Source: Acidobacteriota bacterium
GTDB taxonomy: Bacteria > Acidobacteriota > Terriglobia > Terriglobales > Acidobacteriaceae
Direction: 5' to 3'
NCBI GenBank assembly: GCA_021806005.1
Contig: JAJZDM010000022.1
Coordinates: 1 to 40,818, forward strand
DNA length: 40,818 nucleotides
The translations under genes were made by a program, and so were the position numbers. This document shows positions 16,119-24,496 of the stretch, piece by piece (the stretch's first letter is position 1; each line of letters starts with the position of its first letter). Under the pieces are notes generated by a model. It had not been told where the DNA came from. It saw nothing but the letters and a program-made list of their open reading frames with translations, and did not search any database.

Positions 16119-16290
16119 GGGTTCCCTTACCATGCTCGAAATATCCTTACCGCTTGGGCGGAAGTTACTAGTAAGACGCAACTGGGAGCCGATAGGCGGT
16201 ATGGATCCTGCAGGAATTGAGAATTTCTGTTGCGAAGTTCCGGACCGCCTATCGGCGCAGGTTGCATGGTGGGGAGTAAGTGACTTTAAA
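16119..16290 (-). promoter_or_regulatory. Long structured 5' leader of the cold-shock gene
   Basis: About 170 nt separate the likely transcription start from the csp ATG. Within it GCCGATAGGCGGT (16188-16200) and its exact complement (16244-16256) form a 13-bp stem enclosing 43 nt, including the palindrome CCTGCAGG. Long leaders that refold with temperature are known for E. coli cspA mRNA; that this one does the same is inference. The stem lies 70-140 nt upstream of the start codon, so it would not itself cover the ribosome site. Confidence 0.5.
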
Positions 16291-16327
16291 GCATTGCTTT
16301 ACATGAAAATGACTGAGTCTTCATCAA
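16287..16327 (-). promoter_or_regulatory. Candidate csp promoter with overlapping palindrome
   Basis: On the minus strand TTGATG (plus 16322-16327), an 18-nt spacer and TGTAAA (plus 16298-16303) form a sigma-70-like promoter with 4/6 matches in each box. The perfect palindrome TAAAGCA-T-TGCTTTA (16287-16301) overlaps the -10 box and the expected start, a position suited to a repressor. The -35 box overlaps the stop region of the Nudix gene. Confidence 0.4.
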
Positions 16328-17037
16328 CTTGCATGCGAGCGAGTTTTTTTGCCGCCTGGCTTGAATCGGGCGCTGTGGAGGGACTGGTAGAGCAGAACGC
16401 CGATCAACGTCTTGCCATCTTCGATGCTTCCGGCGTGGATCAGGCGGATCACCTCGGAGAGAGGGGTCATGCACACCTCGATCTTTTCATCCTCCTCCGG
16501 TTGAGCCTCTCCCAGCGTCAGGTCCTCGGCGAGCAGGATGGTCATGGTTTCGGTGAGAAAGCCTGGGCTGGCGTAGTAGTTGGTGTGGCGGGACCAGCGT
16601 CGGGCACGATAGCCGGTCTCCTCGATAAGCTCTCGCTTCCCGGCGGGGATCAACTTTTCGCCCGGCTCGATGCGCCCCGCGGGCAGTTCGAGCATGAACT
16701 TGCCGGCGGCGTGGCGATACTGACGAATCAGCAGGATGCCGGGATCCTTTGGGTTGGTCTGATCGTCGACGGCCAGCACGACAACCGAACCGTTGTGGCG
16801 GATGAGGTCGCGGGTGGCCTTTACGCCGCCTGGTTCCAGAACGTCATCGGTTGTTACCCAGAAGGTTTTGCCTGTAAAGACGGTTCTGGAGGCGAGGGTC
16901 TGAGCGCGACCACGGAGCTTGCGCGGAGTGGGGAGCGCGGTTGCGGCGCTCTTGTTGGCGGGACGCGCGGATTTTGCGCGGCTCGAAGTGGCCGGGGAGT
17001 GAGAGCGGGAGGATGTCTGCCTGGTTTTGCGTGCCAT
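16324..17037 (-). CDS. Nudix hydrolase, ADP-ribose pyrophosphatase-like, with basic N-terminal tail
   Basis: This Nudix enzyme probably hydrolyses ADP-ribose or related nucleoside diphosphates. From the ATG at 17037 it has 237 residues. The Nudix box is complete at 121-143 (G, five residues, E, seven residues, RELIEETGY). The flanking strands (ILLIRQYRH, LELPAGRIEPGE, YYASPGF) are those of the ADP-ribose pyrophosphatase/NudF group. The first 40 or so residues are a Lys/Arg/Ser/Ala/Pro tail, not part of the fold and reminiscent of histone-H1-like tails. A TTG at 17076 would add 13 hydrophobic residues; I prefer the ATG, although neither has a clear ribosome site. It is divergent from bshC. Confidence 0.85.
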   Translation of the reverse strand: MARKTRQTSSRSHSPATSSRAKSARPANKSAATALPTPRKLRGRAQTLASRTVFTGKTFWVTTDDVLEPGGVKATRDLIRHNGSVVVLAVDDQTNPKDPGILLIRQYRHAAGKFMLELPAGRIEPGEKLIPAGKRELIEETGYRARRWSRHTNYYASPGFLTETMTILLAEDLTLGEAQPEEDEKIEVCMTPLSEVIRLIHAGSIEDGKTLIGVLLYQSLHSARFKPGGKKTRSHAS

Positions 17038-17249
17038 AAGGGTAAGGTACACGACCGCCAAAGAGAGGTAGCGCAAAAGATTGGCAGCGAGCGATCCGCG
17101 AGTTCAAACGGGTTATCCGAGAGACTGGAGTCGGTGAAGCGGTCCGGTTTCTACCCCGGTGAGGCTGCAGATCCGGATTCGCTGCATCGGTCCGGCGGCT
17201 GGTACATCCAAAAGACAGGAACAGGATGAGAGACTAAGACAGAGCCTGC

Positions 17250-18908
17250 ATGGACAGAGAGTGTTATTCCCTTTCAACGTTACCCGGCACGACGGCGCTA
17301 TTTCGCGACTTCATGGAGACGTCTGCCTCTTCAGAGCCCACACGGCTGCGACGCTGGTATCCAACCGATCCGTTCTCCATGGAGTGGGCGGGTTCATCGC
17401 CTGTACTGGAGGCTGAACAACGGGCCAACCTGGCCGATGCGCTGGCTGAGCAGGCCAGAGGCTTTGCTGCGGGGCCGGAGGCCCTGGCCAACATTGAGAG
17501 CGTGCGCCAGGGAGCGGCTGCCGTGGTCACGGGGCAGCAGGTAACGCTGTTCGGTGGGCCGCTGTTGACGCTATTGAAGGCTGCCACGGCGATTCGCAAG
17601 GCGGAGGATGCTACCCAGGCCAGCGGTCGAAAGCATGTACCCATCTTCTGGATGGCGAGTGAGGACCATGACCTGGCCGAGGCCGACCAGGTGACTTTCC
17701 CGTCCCGGATCGGGGAGCGGCGAACCGTGGAGACGCTGCGGTTGGGCCTGCAGCCGAGCCGCCCGCTTCCCGTTGGAGCGCTGCGGGTCGATGATGGCGG
17801 TGGAGCCGGAGGGGAGAGGCTGGAGTCTGCCCTGGACCGCGCCTGCGAGTTGCTGGGTTGGGCGCCGGTGTGCGATCTGCTGCGCGAGTGCTATGCGCCC
17901 GGAGCGACGATGGCCTCCGCCTTCGGCAGGCTGCTGACGCGGATCTTTGCGGCCCAGGGGCTGGTGGTGATGGATGCCGGTTCACGCCGGTTCCACGCGA
18001 TGGGCGCAGATGTTCTCCGGGCTGCCCTGGAGCGCGCCGATGAGCTGAGGGAGGCGCTGCTGGAGCGTTCGCTGGAGTTGCAGGGCGCCGGATATCATGC
18101 CCAGGTGCTGGTGACCCCGGACCATTCGCTGCTCTTTCTGATGGACAGGGAAAGCGGCGCCCGGCGACCGCTTCTGCGCTCTGCCGAGGGCGGATGGAAG
18201 GCGGGATCAAAGAGCTACACGACCGCGGATCTGCTGGAAGTGCTGGATGCGGAGCCCGAGCGGCTGAGCCCCAACTCTCTGCTGCGGCCGGTGTTTCAGG
18301 ATGCGATTCTGCCGACGGCAGCCTACGTGGGAGGTCCCGCCGAGGTGGCGTACTTTGCCCAGTGCGAGGTGCTGTACCGCAGTATCCCGGGCAGGGTGAC
18401 CCCGGTGCTGCCGAGGCTGATGGCGACACTGGTCGAGCCTTCGATTGCGAGTACGATGGCAGCCCACGAGTTGCAGCTTCCCCAGGTGTTTGAGGCGAAG
18501 ACGGACGCAGAGCTGGCGCAACGCCTGGGCGCGCGCGCCATGCCCATCGAGGGAAAGCGCCGGACGGCCGCGGTGGGTAACGCCCTGGAGGCCGAACTCG
18601 AAGCGCTGACCACGTACATGGCGTCGCTCAACGCCGACCTGGGCCGTGCCGCGACGGTATCTGCCAGCAAGATGCGGTACCAGATGAACCGGCTGCGGCG
18701 CATGGCGGCCAACTTTGAGGTGCAGAGGCAAGCGTCGCTGAACAAGCATGCATTGGCCATCATGATGAACCTGTTCCCGGAGGGGCATCTGCAGGAGAGG
18801 GTGATTGGGGGAGTCTGGTTCCTGGCCCGGCACGGAGAGGAACTGGCCTCACTGCTGGTTCGCCATGCCGCCGGGGAGTGTTCCGGACATCAAGTTGTAT
18901 ACCTGTGA
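17250..18908 (+). CDS. bshC: Putative cysteine ligase BshC (bacillithiol biosynthesis)
   Basis: BshC adds cysteine to glucosaminyl-malate in the last step of bacillithiol synthesis. At 552 residues the size fits the family (about 540). Signatures are the N-terminal YSLSTLPGTTALFRDF, VVTGQQVTLFGGPLLTLLKA at about 92-111, PIFWMASEDHDLAE at about 130-143, SPNSLLRPVFQDAILPTAAYVGGPAEVAYFAQ near 340-370 and a C-terminal coiled-coil helix pair. The ATG at 17250 fits the family N-terminus. The partner genes bshA and bshB are not in the window, as is usual since they are often unlinked. The organism therefore probably uses bacillithiol as its low-molecular-weight thiol. Confidence 0.92.
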   Translation: MDRECYSLSTLPGTTALFRDFMETSASSEPTRLRRWYPTDPFSMEWAGSSPVLEAEQRANLADALAEQARGFAAGPEALANIESVRQGAAAVVTGQQVTLFGGPLLTLLKAATAIRKAEDATQASGRKHVPIFWMASEDHDLAEADQVTFPSRIGERRTVETLRLGLQPSRPLPVGALRVDDGGGAGGERLESALDRACELLGWAPVCDLLRECYAPGATMASAFGRLLTRIFAAQGLVVMDAGSRRFHAMGADVLRAALERADELREALLERSLELQGAGYHAQVLVTPDHSLLFLMDRESGARRPLLRSAEGGWKAGSKSYTTADLLEVLDAEPERLSPNSLLRPVFQDAILPTAAYVGGPAEVAYFAQCEVLYRSIPGRVTPVLPRLMATLVEPSIASTMAAHELQLPQVFEAKTDAELAQRLGARAMPIEGKRRTAAVGNALEAELEALTTYMASLNADLGRAATVSASKMRYQMNRLRRMAANFEVQRQASLNKHALAIMMNLFPEGHLQERVIGGVWFLARHGEELASLLVRHAAGECSGHQVVYL

Positions 18909-18950
18909 TTTCTGTGTACAGGTGGAACGCTCCGGGCCATACTTTGAGGT

Positions 18951-19193
18951 ATGGCTTATCTTCTGGGATTGCCTCTTCTGCTGTTGATCCTGATCGGTGT
19001 GCTGACCATTTTCCTTCACTTTTTGCCGACGTTCATCGCCGGCTCCCGACATGTGAACAACTTCTGGTGGATTTTTCTGGTGAACCTGTTCCTTGGCTGG
19101 ACGCTGGTGGGGTGGGTGGTGGCCCTGCTGTGGGCGCTGCGCGATACTCCAAGGTTTGCTTACCGGTATGTTCCGCCGCCGTACAATCGTTAG
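18951..19193 (+). CDS. Small membrane protein, superinfection-immunity-like family
   Basis: This is an 80-residue protein with two membrane helices (about 4-30 and 38-63). The link SRHVNNFWWIFLVNLFLGWTLVGWVVALLWAL matches the pattern of the superinfection immunity (phage T4 Imm-like) family, in which Arg-His then Asn-Leu-x-x-GWT-x-x-GW is conserved. The C-terminus is Tyr/Pro-rich. GAGGT sits directly against the ATG, closer than ideal. Chromosomal members are common and their function is mostly unknown; the phage-exclusion role is known only for the viral relative. It follows bshC by 42 nt and precedes the next gene by 15 nt, so it is probably co-transcribed. Confidence 0.75.
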   Translation: MAYLLGLPLLLLILIGVLTIFLHFLPTFIAGSRHVNNFWWIFLVNLFLGWTLVGWVVALLWALRDTPRFAYRYVPPPYNR

Positions 19194-19208
19194 CTGAGGT
19201 TGTATGTC

Positions 19209-19517
19209 ATGGGATTGAGTGACCAGCCATTTGAGGTGATGTGCCCGGAGTGCGGTGGGATGCTGAAGATTGACCCGATCACCCGCGCGGTGATTGCGCA
19301 CACGCCGGCGCCGCGCAAGAAGACCTTCGACGATCTGGGTGCAGCGGCGAGGGCGCTCAAGGAGCAGGATGCGCGCCGGGAGTCGATCTTTGCCCAATCG
19401 GTGCAGGCGGAGAAGAACAAGGAAGACGTGATGGCCAAGAAGTTTGCCGAGGCGGTGAAGAAGGCCAAAGAGTCGCCTTTGACGGGAAAGCCGCTGCGGG
19501 ACTTCGATCTGGAGTAG
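19209..19517 (+). CDS. Small CxxC protein with charged helical tail, unknown function
   Basis: This 102-residue protein is not recognised as a named family. Near the N-terminus (about residues 11-18) it has a single CPECGG knuckle (one CxxC only), then a helix-rich Lys/Glu/Ala segment from about 37 to 88 that is likely a coiled coil, and a conserved-looking end SPLTGKPLRDFDLE. One CxxC could bind zinc only as a dimer, so metal binding is uncertain. I chose the ATG at 19209 with GAGGT about 9 nt upstream over the TTG at 19200. It lies 15 nt after the small membrane protein gene, probably the same transcript as bshC. Confidence 0.7.
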   Translation: MGLSDQPFEVMCPECGGMLKIDPITRAVIAHTPAPRKKTFDDLGAAARALKEQDARRESIFAQSVQAEKNKEDVMAKKFAEAVKKAKESPLTGKPLRDFDLE

Positions 19518-19579
19518 GCTTGCGGCGCGCTGCCGCCGTGGGAGATGAGACGCAGCAGCAGAATCGGTAAACTGGAGTC

Positions 19580-21448
19580 ATGCCGCCGATTCTGAGTGCC
19601 CAGGGTGTCTCGAAACGCTTTGGGGCGACACCCCTGTTTGAAGATATCTGCTTTGCCGTAAACGAAGGCGACCGTATCGGATTGATTGGTCCGAATGGGG
19701 CCGGAAAATCCACGCTGCTGGCCGTGCTTGCCGGTGAGGTTGAGCCTGATCGCGGAGAGATTTCGGTGCGGCGGCGGGCCCGGGTGGGCTACGTTCGCCA
19801 GATCTCAGAGTATGCAGCGGGACGCACGGTGCGCGGCGTGCTGGAGGCTGCGCTGCAGGGTGCGACAGGTGCGGCGCACGCCAATGTTGGGGAAGAAGAG
19901 AAGGAGCGCCGGTTACGCGAGACCCTGGGTCGAGCCGGTTTTGCCGATCAGGGTGCGGGCACGGCCAATCGCATGGACTCCGAGGCGGCCAGCCTCTCCG
20001 GCGGCTGGCGAAAGCGCCTGGCGATCGCCGAGGCCATGGTGACGGATCCGGATGTTCTGCTGCTGGACGAACCCACCAACCACCTGGACATGGAGGGAAT
20101 CGAGTGGCTGGAAGGCGTGCTGCGCACCGCTCGGTTTGCGTGCGTTGTGGTCTCCCACGACCGCTACTTTCTGGAGAACGTAGCCAGCGAGGTGGTGGAG
20201 TTGAATCGCATCTATGCCGAGGGGGTTCTGCGGGTGCGGGGGAGCTACTCGAAGTTTCTGGAGGGGCGCGAGCAGTATCTGGAGACGCAGAGCAGGATGC
20301 AGGAGAGCCTGCGCAACCGTGTGAAGACGGAGATCGAGTGGCTGCGGCGTGGCCCCAAGGCCCGCGCCACCAAGGCCAAGGCCCGGATCGACAACGCCCA
20401 CGAACTTATTGGCAAGCTGGCTGAGGTGGATGCCCGCACCCGCACGGCGAGCGCAGGAATCGAGTTCGCGACGACCGACCGGCAGAGCCGGAGGCTGATC
20501 TCCATGGAGGAGGTGAGCATCGTGCTGGGAGGCCGGGAGATTGTGGGCAGCGTCAGCTTTGGCGTGACGAACGGCATGAAGCTCGGTCTGGTGGGGCCCA
20601 ACGGGAGCGGCAAGACGACCATCCTGCGCGCCATCTCCGGTGAGGTTCCGATCGCCAGCGGCGAGGTCAAGCGAGCCCCGAACTTGCGGATCGTCTACTT
20701 CTCACAGATGCGCGAGATCGATACCTCCCTGACGCTGCGGCGGGCACTGGCTCCAGACTCGGATGCGGTGGTGTACCAGGATCGCGTTGTCCATGTAGCC
20801 AGCTATGCGGCCAGGTTTCTCTTTACCGGCGACCAGCTTAATCAACCCGTGGAACGGCTGAGCGGCGGTGAACGCGGCCGGGTGCTGATTGCCCGGCTGA
20901 TGTTGCAGCCGGCAGATGTGCTGATGTTGGACGAACCGACCAATGACCTGGACATTCCTACGCTGGAGATTCTGGAGGAGGCGCTGCTGGAGTTCAAGGG
21001 GGCACTGGTGCTGGTGACGCACGACCGTTACCTGCTGGACCGAGTCTCCAACCTGGTGCTGGGGCTGGATGGGCGGGGCCAGGCGCGGATCTTTGCCGAC
21101 TACATGCAGTGGGAGCAGTGGAAGGAGAGCGAGTCTGGAGATGCAGCGGGCGAGACGGCGGTGCAGGGCGCCAGGAAGCCCTCGAGCGTAGAGGCGGCTG
21201 CGGTATCCGCTCCGGCGGCGGCTCGCAAGAAGCTCTCCTACCTGGAGCAGCGCGAGTTCGACGGCATTGAGGAGCGGATTGACAAGGCGGACGAGCGTCT
21301 CGCCACCGCTCGCGGGAGACTGGAAGATCCGGCTGTGGTTACCGACCCAAGCCGACTTACCGAGGCCCTGACAGAGATGGAGTCTGCCCAGGCCGAGCAC
21401 GATGCGATCTACCAGCGGTGGGCCGAGTTGAGCGAAAAGGCTGGTTAG
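19580..21448 (+). CDS. uup: ABC-F family ATPase, Uup type
   Basis: This is a soluble ABC-F protein with two ATPase domains; the family acts on the ribosome and Uup also affects precise transposon excision and DNA branch processing. Domain 1 has Walker A GPNGAGKST (37-45), signature LSGGWRKRLAIAEAM and Walker B LLLDEPTNH. Domain 2 has GPNGSGKTT, LSGGERGR and LMLDEPTND. The inter-domain linker holds WLRRGPKARATKAKARID, typical of Uup. The C-terminal region (about 540-620) is a charged coiled coil after an Ala/Ser-rich hinge, the DNA-binding region in E. coli Uup. The 622-residue length matches. No membrane helices are present, so it is not a transporter. Confidence 0.92.
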   Translation: MPPILSAQGVSKRFGATPLFEDICFAVNEGDRIGLIGPNGAGKSTLLAVLAGEVEPDRGEISVRRRARVGYVRQISEYAAGRTVRGVLEAALQGATGAAHANVGEEEKERRLRETLGRAGFADQGAGTANRMDSEAASLSGGWRKRLAIAEAMVTDPDVLLLDEPTNHLDMEGIEWLEGVLRTARFACVVVSHDRYFLENVASEVVELNRIYAEGVLRVRGSYSKFLEGREQYLETQSRMQESLRNRVKTEIEWLRRGPKARATKAKARIDNAHELIGKLAEVDARTRTASAGIEFATTDRQSRRLISMEEVSIVLGGREIVGSVSFGVTNGMKLGLVGPNGSGKTTILRAISGEVPIASGEVKRAPNLRIVYFSQMREIDTSLTLRRALAPDSDAVVYQDRVVHVASYAARFLFTGDQLNQPVERLSGGERGRVLIARLMLQPADVLMLDEPTNDLDIPTLEILEEALLEFKGALVLVTHDRYLLDRVSNLVLGLDGRGQARIFADYMQWEQWKESESGDAAGETAVQGARKPSSVEAAAVSAPAAARKKLSYLEQREFDGIEERIDKADERLATARGRLEDPAVVTDPSRLTEALTEMESAQAEHDAIYQRWAELSEKAG

Positions 21449-21473
21449 AGCCCTCTCTGCCTGTCCGCCGCGC

Positions 21474-22781
21474 CTACGGTTTGTCCTGGCGCAGTATCTG
21501 GCCATTTTTCATGACAAAGACCGGATGGGTGAGGCCGCTGATATCCTGCAGCGGATCGCCGGGAACGGCGATGATGTCGGCGTAGAAGCCGGGCTTCAGT
21601 TGCCCGATCTGGTCTGTCCAGCGGAGCAGACGGGCTCCGTGGATGAGATCGGCGCGGAGTACGTCTGCCGGACGCATGCCGTACTTGACCATGAGCACGA
21701 ACTCCCGTGCCTGGGTGCCGTGCGGGAACGGGCCAACGTCCGAGCCCACCACGAAGGGAACGCCGGCGGCCATCTGCTTATGAAATTGCTCGGCATGATA
21801 GGCGAGCTCGCGACGAAAGATGGAACCATCCCCGCTGGGCGGATGGTTGGCGAAGTACTCCAGGATGGTGAAGGTGGGCACGGCATAGATCTGCTTTTCG
21901 CGCATGAGGCGCATGGTCTGCGGAGAGAGATCGTAGGCGTGTTCGATGCTGGCGACGCCGGCCTCCGCGGCATAGGATGCACCCGGCTCGCCCATGCAGT
22001 GTACAGCGACGAAGGATCCGGTGCGGTTGGCCTCGGTAACGGCGGCGGCAAGCTGCGCCTCACTGTACTGGTAGGGTGTGGTGAAGGTGTCGCCCTCGAG
22101 GTGGTCGCGTCCTGTCTCGTAGATCTTGGTGAAGTCCGCACCCTCCTTGCGCTGTTCGCGCATCACGGCCACGATTTGGTCGGCGGTGTTGGCGTAGTCG
22201 GCGTTGGAGAGCACGTGCTGTTCCGGGTTGAAGCCGATGGCGTCTTCATGGCCGCCAAGGATGTCGATGGCGTTACAGGAGACGCGCATGCGCGGTCCAG
22301 GGATCAGGCCGCTGTTGATGGCATGGCGCACGGCGACGTCGGCACACCTGGCTCCCTCAGTGCCCATGTCGCGCTCAGCGGTAAAGCCGGCCATCACATC
22401 GGCCCGGGCCGCGGCTGCCGCCTGCAGAGTGCGCTGGGGGATGGACTCCTGGACGGTCTGCAGACCCTCATTGCCGGGATGGAGGAAGAGGTGGGTGTGC
22501 GCGTCGATGAGCCCTGGCATCAGGGTGGTGTCCCCAAGATTGAGGATAGCGGCACCCTGAGGATGCGCAACGCTGACGCCCGCCGCTACGATGCGGTGGC
22601 CCTTCACCAGCACCTCGCCGGGAGAAAAGACCTTGCCGGCGTCCACATCGAGGATGCGGGCAGCGTGCAGCACGATGGCGTTGCCGTCCCCACTCGGTTG
22701 CATGGCGTGATCGGGCGATTGCTGGGCGGAGACAGCGAGTGCGCAGCCAGCCAAGGCGGCGAAGAGGATGGGGTTTTTCAT
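21474..22781 (-). CDS. Secreted metal-dependent amidohydrolase
   Basis: This is a 435-residue amidohydrolase-superfamily protein with a signal peptide (about 1-20, cleavage near SAQQ), so it acts in the periplasm or outside. The metal-site residues are present: HTH (H95, H97), a candidate carbamylated lysine K219 (GADFTKIYETG), H261 (VAVHCMG), H281 (SIEHAYD) and D348 (VVGSDVG). The pattern is that of the Xaa-Pro dipeptidase/imidazolonepropionase-like branch common in acidobacteria; peptides, N-acyl amino acids or mycotoxins are known substrates of relatives, and none can be chosen here. It is monocistronic, 26 nt from the converging uup stop. Confidence 0.85.
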   Translation of the reverse strand: MKNPILFAALAGCALAVSAQQSPDHAMQPSGDGNAIVLHAARILDVDAGKVFSPGEVLVKGHRIVAAGVSVAHPQGAAILNLGDTTLMPGLIDAHTHLFLHPGNEGLQTVQESIPQRTLQAAAAARADVMAGFTAERDMGTEGARCADVAVRHAINSGLIPGPRMRVSCNAIDILGGHEDAIGFNPEQHVLSNADYANTADQIVAVMREQRKEGADFTKIYETGRDHLEGDTFTTPYQYSEAQLAAAVTEANRTGSFVAVHCMGEPGASYAAEAGVASIEHAYDLSPQTMRLMREKQIYAVPTFTILEYFANHPPSGDGSIFRRELAYHAEQFHKQMAAGVPFVVGSDVGPFPHGTQAREFVLMVKYGMRPADVLRADLIHGARLLRWTDQIGQLKPGFYADIIAVPGDPLQDISGLTHPVFVMKNGQILRQDKP

Positions 22782-22926
22782 GGTGCAGAAAGGATACTCC
22801 AGGGCAGGCTTCCTGGTGGGTGGGAGTCCAGGCGAGGGCTTGATACGGCTCCTGCTCTATCCCCGGCATGGAGAGCGAGTTCCCAAGAGAGTTGCGCTGC
22901 CAACCTGGTGGATCCCCCAAAATAGT

Positions 22927-22972
22927 GACGCTCCCAGCCCTGGAGATCTTCCGATTCAGGACTGGGAGCGTC
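22927..22972 (-). terminator. Terminator hairpin downstream of the dinB-family gene
   Basis: GACGCTCCCAG (22927-22937) pairs perfectly with 22962-22972, and CCTG/CAGG inside extends the stem past a bulge. On the minus strand the stem is followed by ACTATTTTGGG, a modest U-tract, 35 nt after the stop of the DinB gene at 23007. The surrounding gap (22782-23006) holds no gene. Confidence 0.65.
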
Positions 22973-23006
22973 GATGGGCCGTAGGGGGCTGCTGGTTCGA
23001 GTTGAC

Positions 23007-23522
23007 TTAGCTGGGCATGGCCCACTGCTCATCCGCCGATGGGCCGTACAGGGCGGGTACAGGGATATCGTTGATGCGGAGGTAGACGCCGAGCTGCGCG
23101 GTGTGGTGAATGAGATGATTCATAAAGAGCCGTTTGTAGGTTCTAGAGCGGGATTCGTTCAGGATCATCTGCTGGCCAAAAGAGAACGGCCAGAGTGCTG
23201 CGAGGTGTTCATCGCTGGCCGAGGCCAGCGCGGCCCTGCAGCTTGCGGCGGATTCATCGAGGCGCGCCAGACACAGGTCTTTCGACTCAAAGACCAGCGA
23301 GGGATGTTTGCGGCTGGAGTTGGCCATGTCCATGCCGGCGTCTTCCATGATGTAGACGCCAAACAAGGGCAGTGTGGCACAGTGCATGGCCAGCTTGCCC
23401 AGGGGCATGGAGCGGGCGTGCGGCGCCCAGTCCGGCTTGTCGTTGGGCACCCGTTCCAGGGTGCGGCGGGTATTGGAGATCTCAACGTCAAAGTCTTCGA
23501 GGAGCAAAGCAGCGATGGACAT
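23007..23522 (-). CDS. DinB-family protein
   Basis: This is a 171-residue four-helix-bundle protein of the DinB/YfiT type. The metal-type histidines are visible: H47 in GKLAMHCA and the helix NHLIHHTAQLGVYLR (around 134-148), a strong family signature followed by the usual proline-rich end (NDIPVPALYGPSADE). Family members include thiol-dependent transferases that use bacillithiol or mycothiol; since bshC lies 4 kb away, a bacillithiol S-transferase role is plausible but not shown. The ATG at 23522 begins MSIAALLLEDF. Confidence 0.85.
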   Translation of the reverse strand: MSIAALLLEDFDVEISNTRRTLERVPNDKPDWAPHARSMPLGKLAMHCATLPLFGVYIMEDAGMDMANSSRKHPSLVFESKDLCLARLDESAASCRAALASASDEHLAALWPFSFGQQMILNESRSRTYKRLFMNHLIHHTAQLGVYLRINDIPVPALYGPSADEQWAMPS

Positions 23523-23581
23523 CTTCAGGATTTCTCCGCAGGAGAATTTACGTCACCAATACTACACCGCCGCGCGGAGGG

Positions 23582-24358
23582 TTAGATTCCAGTAACGTTA
23601 AAGCCACAGTCCACGTAGGTGACCCCGCCGGTCATGCCGCTGGAGAGGTCGCTGGCCAGGAAGAGAGCCACTTTGCCGACCTCCGGCTGCTCGATGTTCC
23701 GGTGCAGTGGGGAGCGTGCGTTGACAGCGTCCAGCAGCAAAGAGAAGTCGCCCACGCCCCGGGCGGCGAGGGTTCGGATGGGGCCCGCGGAGATGGCGTT
23801 GACACGAATCCCCTTGCTGCCCAGGGAGGCTGCGAGGTAACGCACGGTGGCCTCCAGCGCCGCCTTTGCTACGCCCATGACGTTGTAGTTGGGGAAGACC
23901 TTCTGGCTGCCGTAGTAGGTCATCGTCATGATGGATCCACCCTCGGTCATAAGAGGAGCGGCGGCGCGCGAGACCGCGATCAGAGAGTAGACGCTGACGT
24001 CATGGGCGATCCGGAAGTCTTCGCGCCGGGTGAGCAGAAAGTCGTTCTTCAGGGCATCCTGCGGTGCAAAGGCCACCGAATGGACCACAGCATGAATCAC
24101 AGGGAAGGTTTCGGCAATTTTGGCAAAGGCGGCATCGATCTCAGCGTCGATGGAGAGATCGCACTGAATGGCGAGCGCCGCGCCCTTCTGGCCAAGGGCG
24201 GCGATCAACTCCTCGGCCTCCTCGCGCAGGCGCTCGTTCTGGTAGCACAACACCAGGGTCGCGCCCGCATCGGAGAGCTTTTCCGCGATGGCATAGGCGA
24301 TGCTGCGCTTGTTGGCGAGGCCGAAGACCACGGCCACTTTGCCCTTCATATCGATCAT
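23582..24358 (-). CDS. fabI: Enoyl-[acyl-carrier-protein] reductase (NADH), FabI
   Basis: FabI carries out the last reduction of each fatty-acid elongation cycle. The 258-residue SDR-fold protein shows the cofactor motif GLANKRSIAYAIA (13-25) and SVAFAP. The active-site stretch is TYYGSQKVFPNYNVMGVAK, with Y148, Y158 and K165 corresponding to E. coli Y146, Y156 and K163, so the enzyme looks fully active and of the triclosan-sensitive class. The ATG at 24358 has AGGAG 9 nt upstream; the second ATG at 24349 is less well placed. It stands alone, 60 nt from the DinB gene on the same strand. Confidence 0.96.
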   Translation of the reverse strand: MIDMKGKVAVVFGLANKRSIAYAIAEKLSDAGATLVLCYQNERLREEAEELIAALGQKGAALAIQCDLSIDAEIDAAFAKIAETFPVIHAVVHSVAFAPQDALKNDFLLTRREDFRIAHDVSVYSLIAVSRAAAPLMTEGGSIMTMTYYGSQKVFPNYNVMGVAKAALEATVRYLAASLGSKGIRVNAISAGPIRTLAARGVGDFSLLLDAVNARSPLHRNIEQPEVGKVALFLASDLSSGMTGGVTYVDCGFNVTGI

Positions 24359-24496
24359 GCTGAAAACTCCTGACTGGCTGAAAAATCTAGGGAACTGAGG
24401 GTAAGGATAGCAGTTTCATGGATGCTTTGGCTGGGGGAGGATGTTCGCGACCTGGGCGTCTCTGGAGGGAATATCCGTGTCGGAGGCAGTCCGGCC

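Noticed and set aside
18951-19193. Prophage remnant suggested by the superinfection-immunity-like gene
   Set aside because: No integrase, structural genes, att-like repeats or composition break nearby; the family is common on chromosomes.
19580-21448. Uup as an antibiotic-resistance ABC-F protein
   Set aside because: The linker and the C-terminal coiled coil match housekeeping Uup; no resistance-type extension is seen.
21525-22925. 466-codon plus-strand frame opposite the amidohydrolase
   Set aside because: The opposite strand has a signal peptide and full metal-site motifs; the plus frame has none and is Gly/Val/Asp-rich as expected of a complement.
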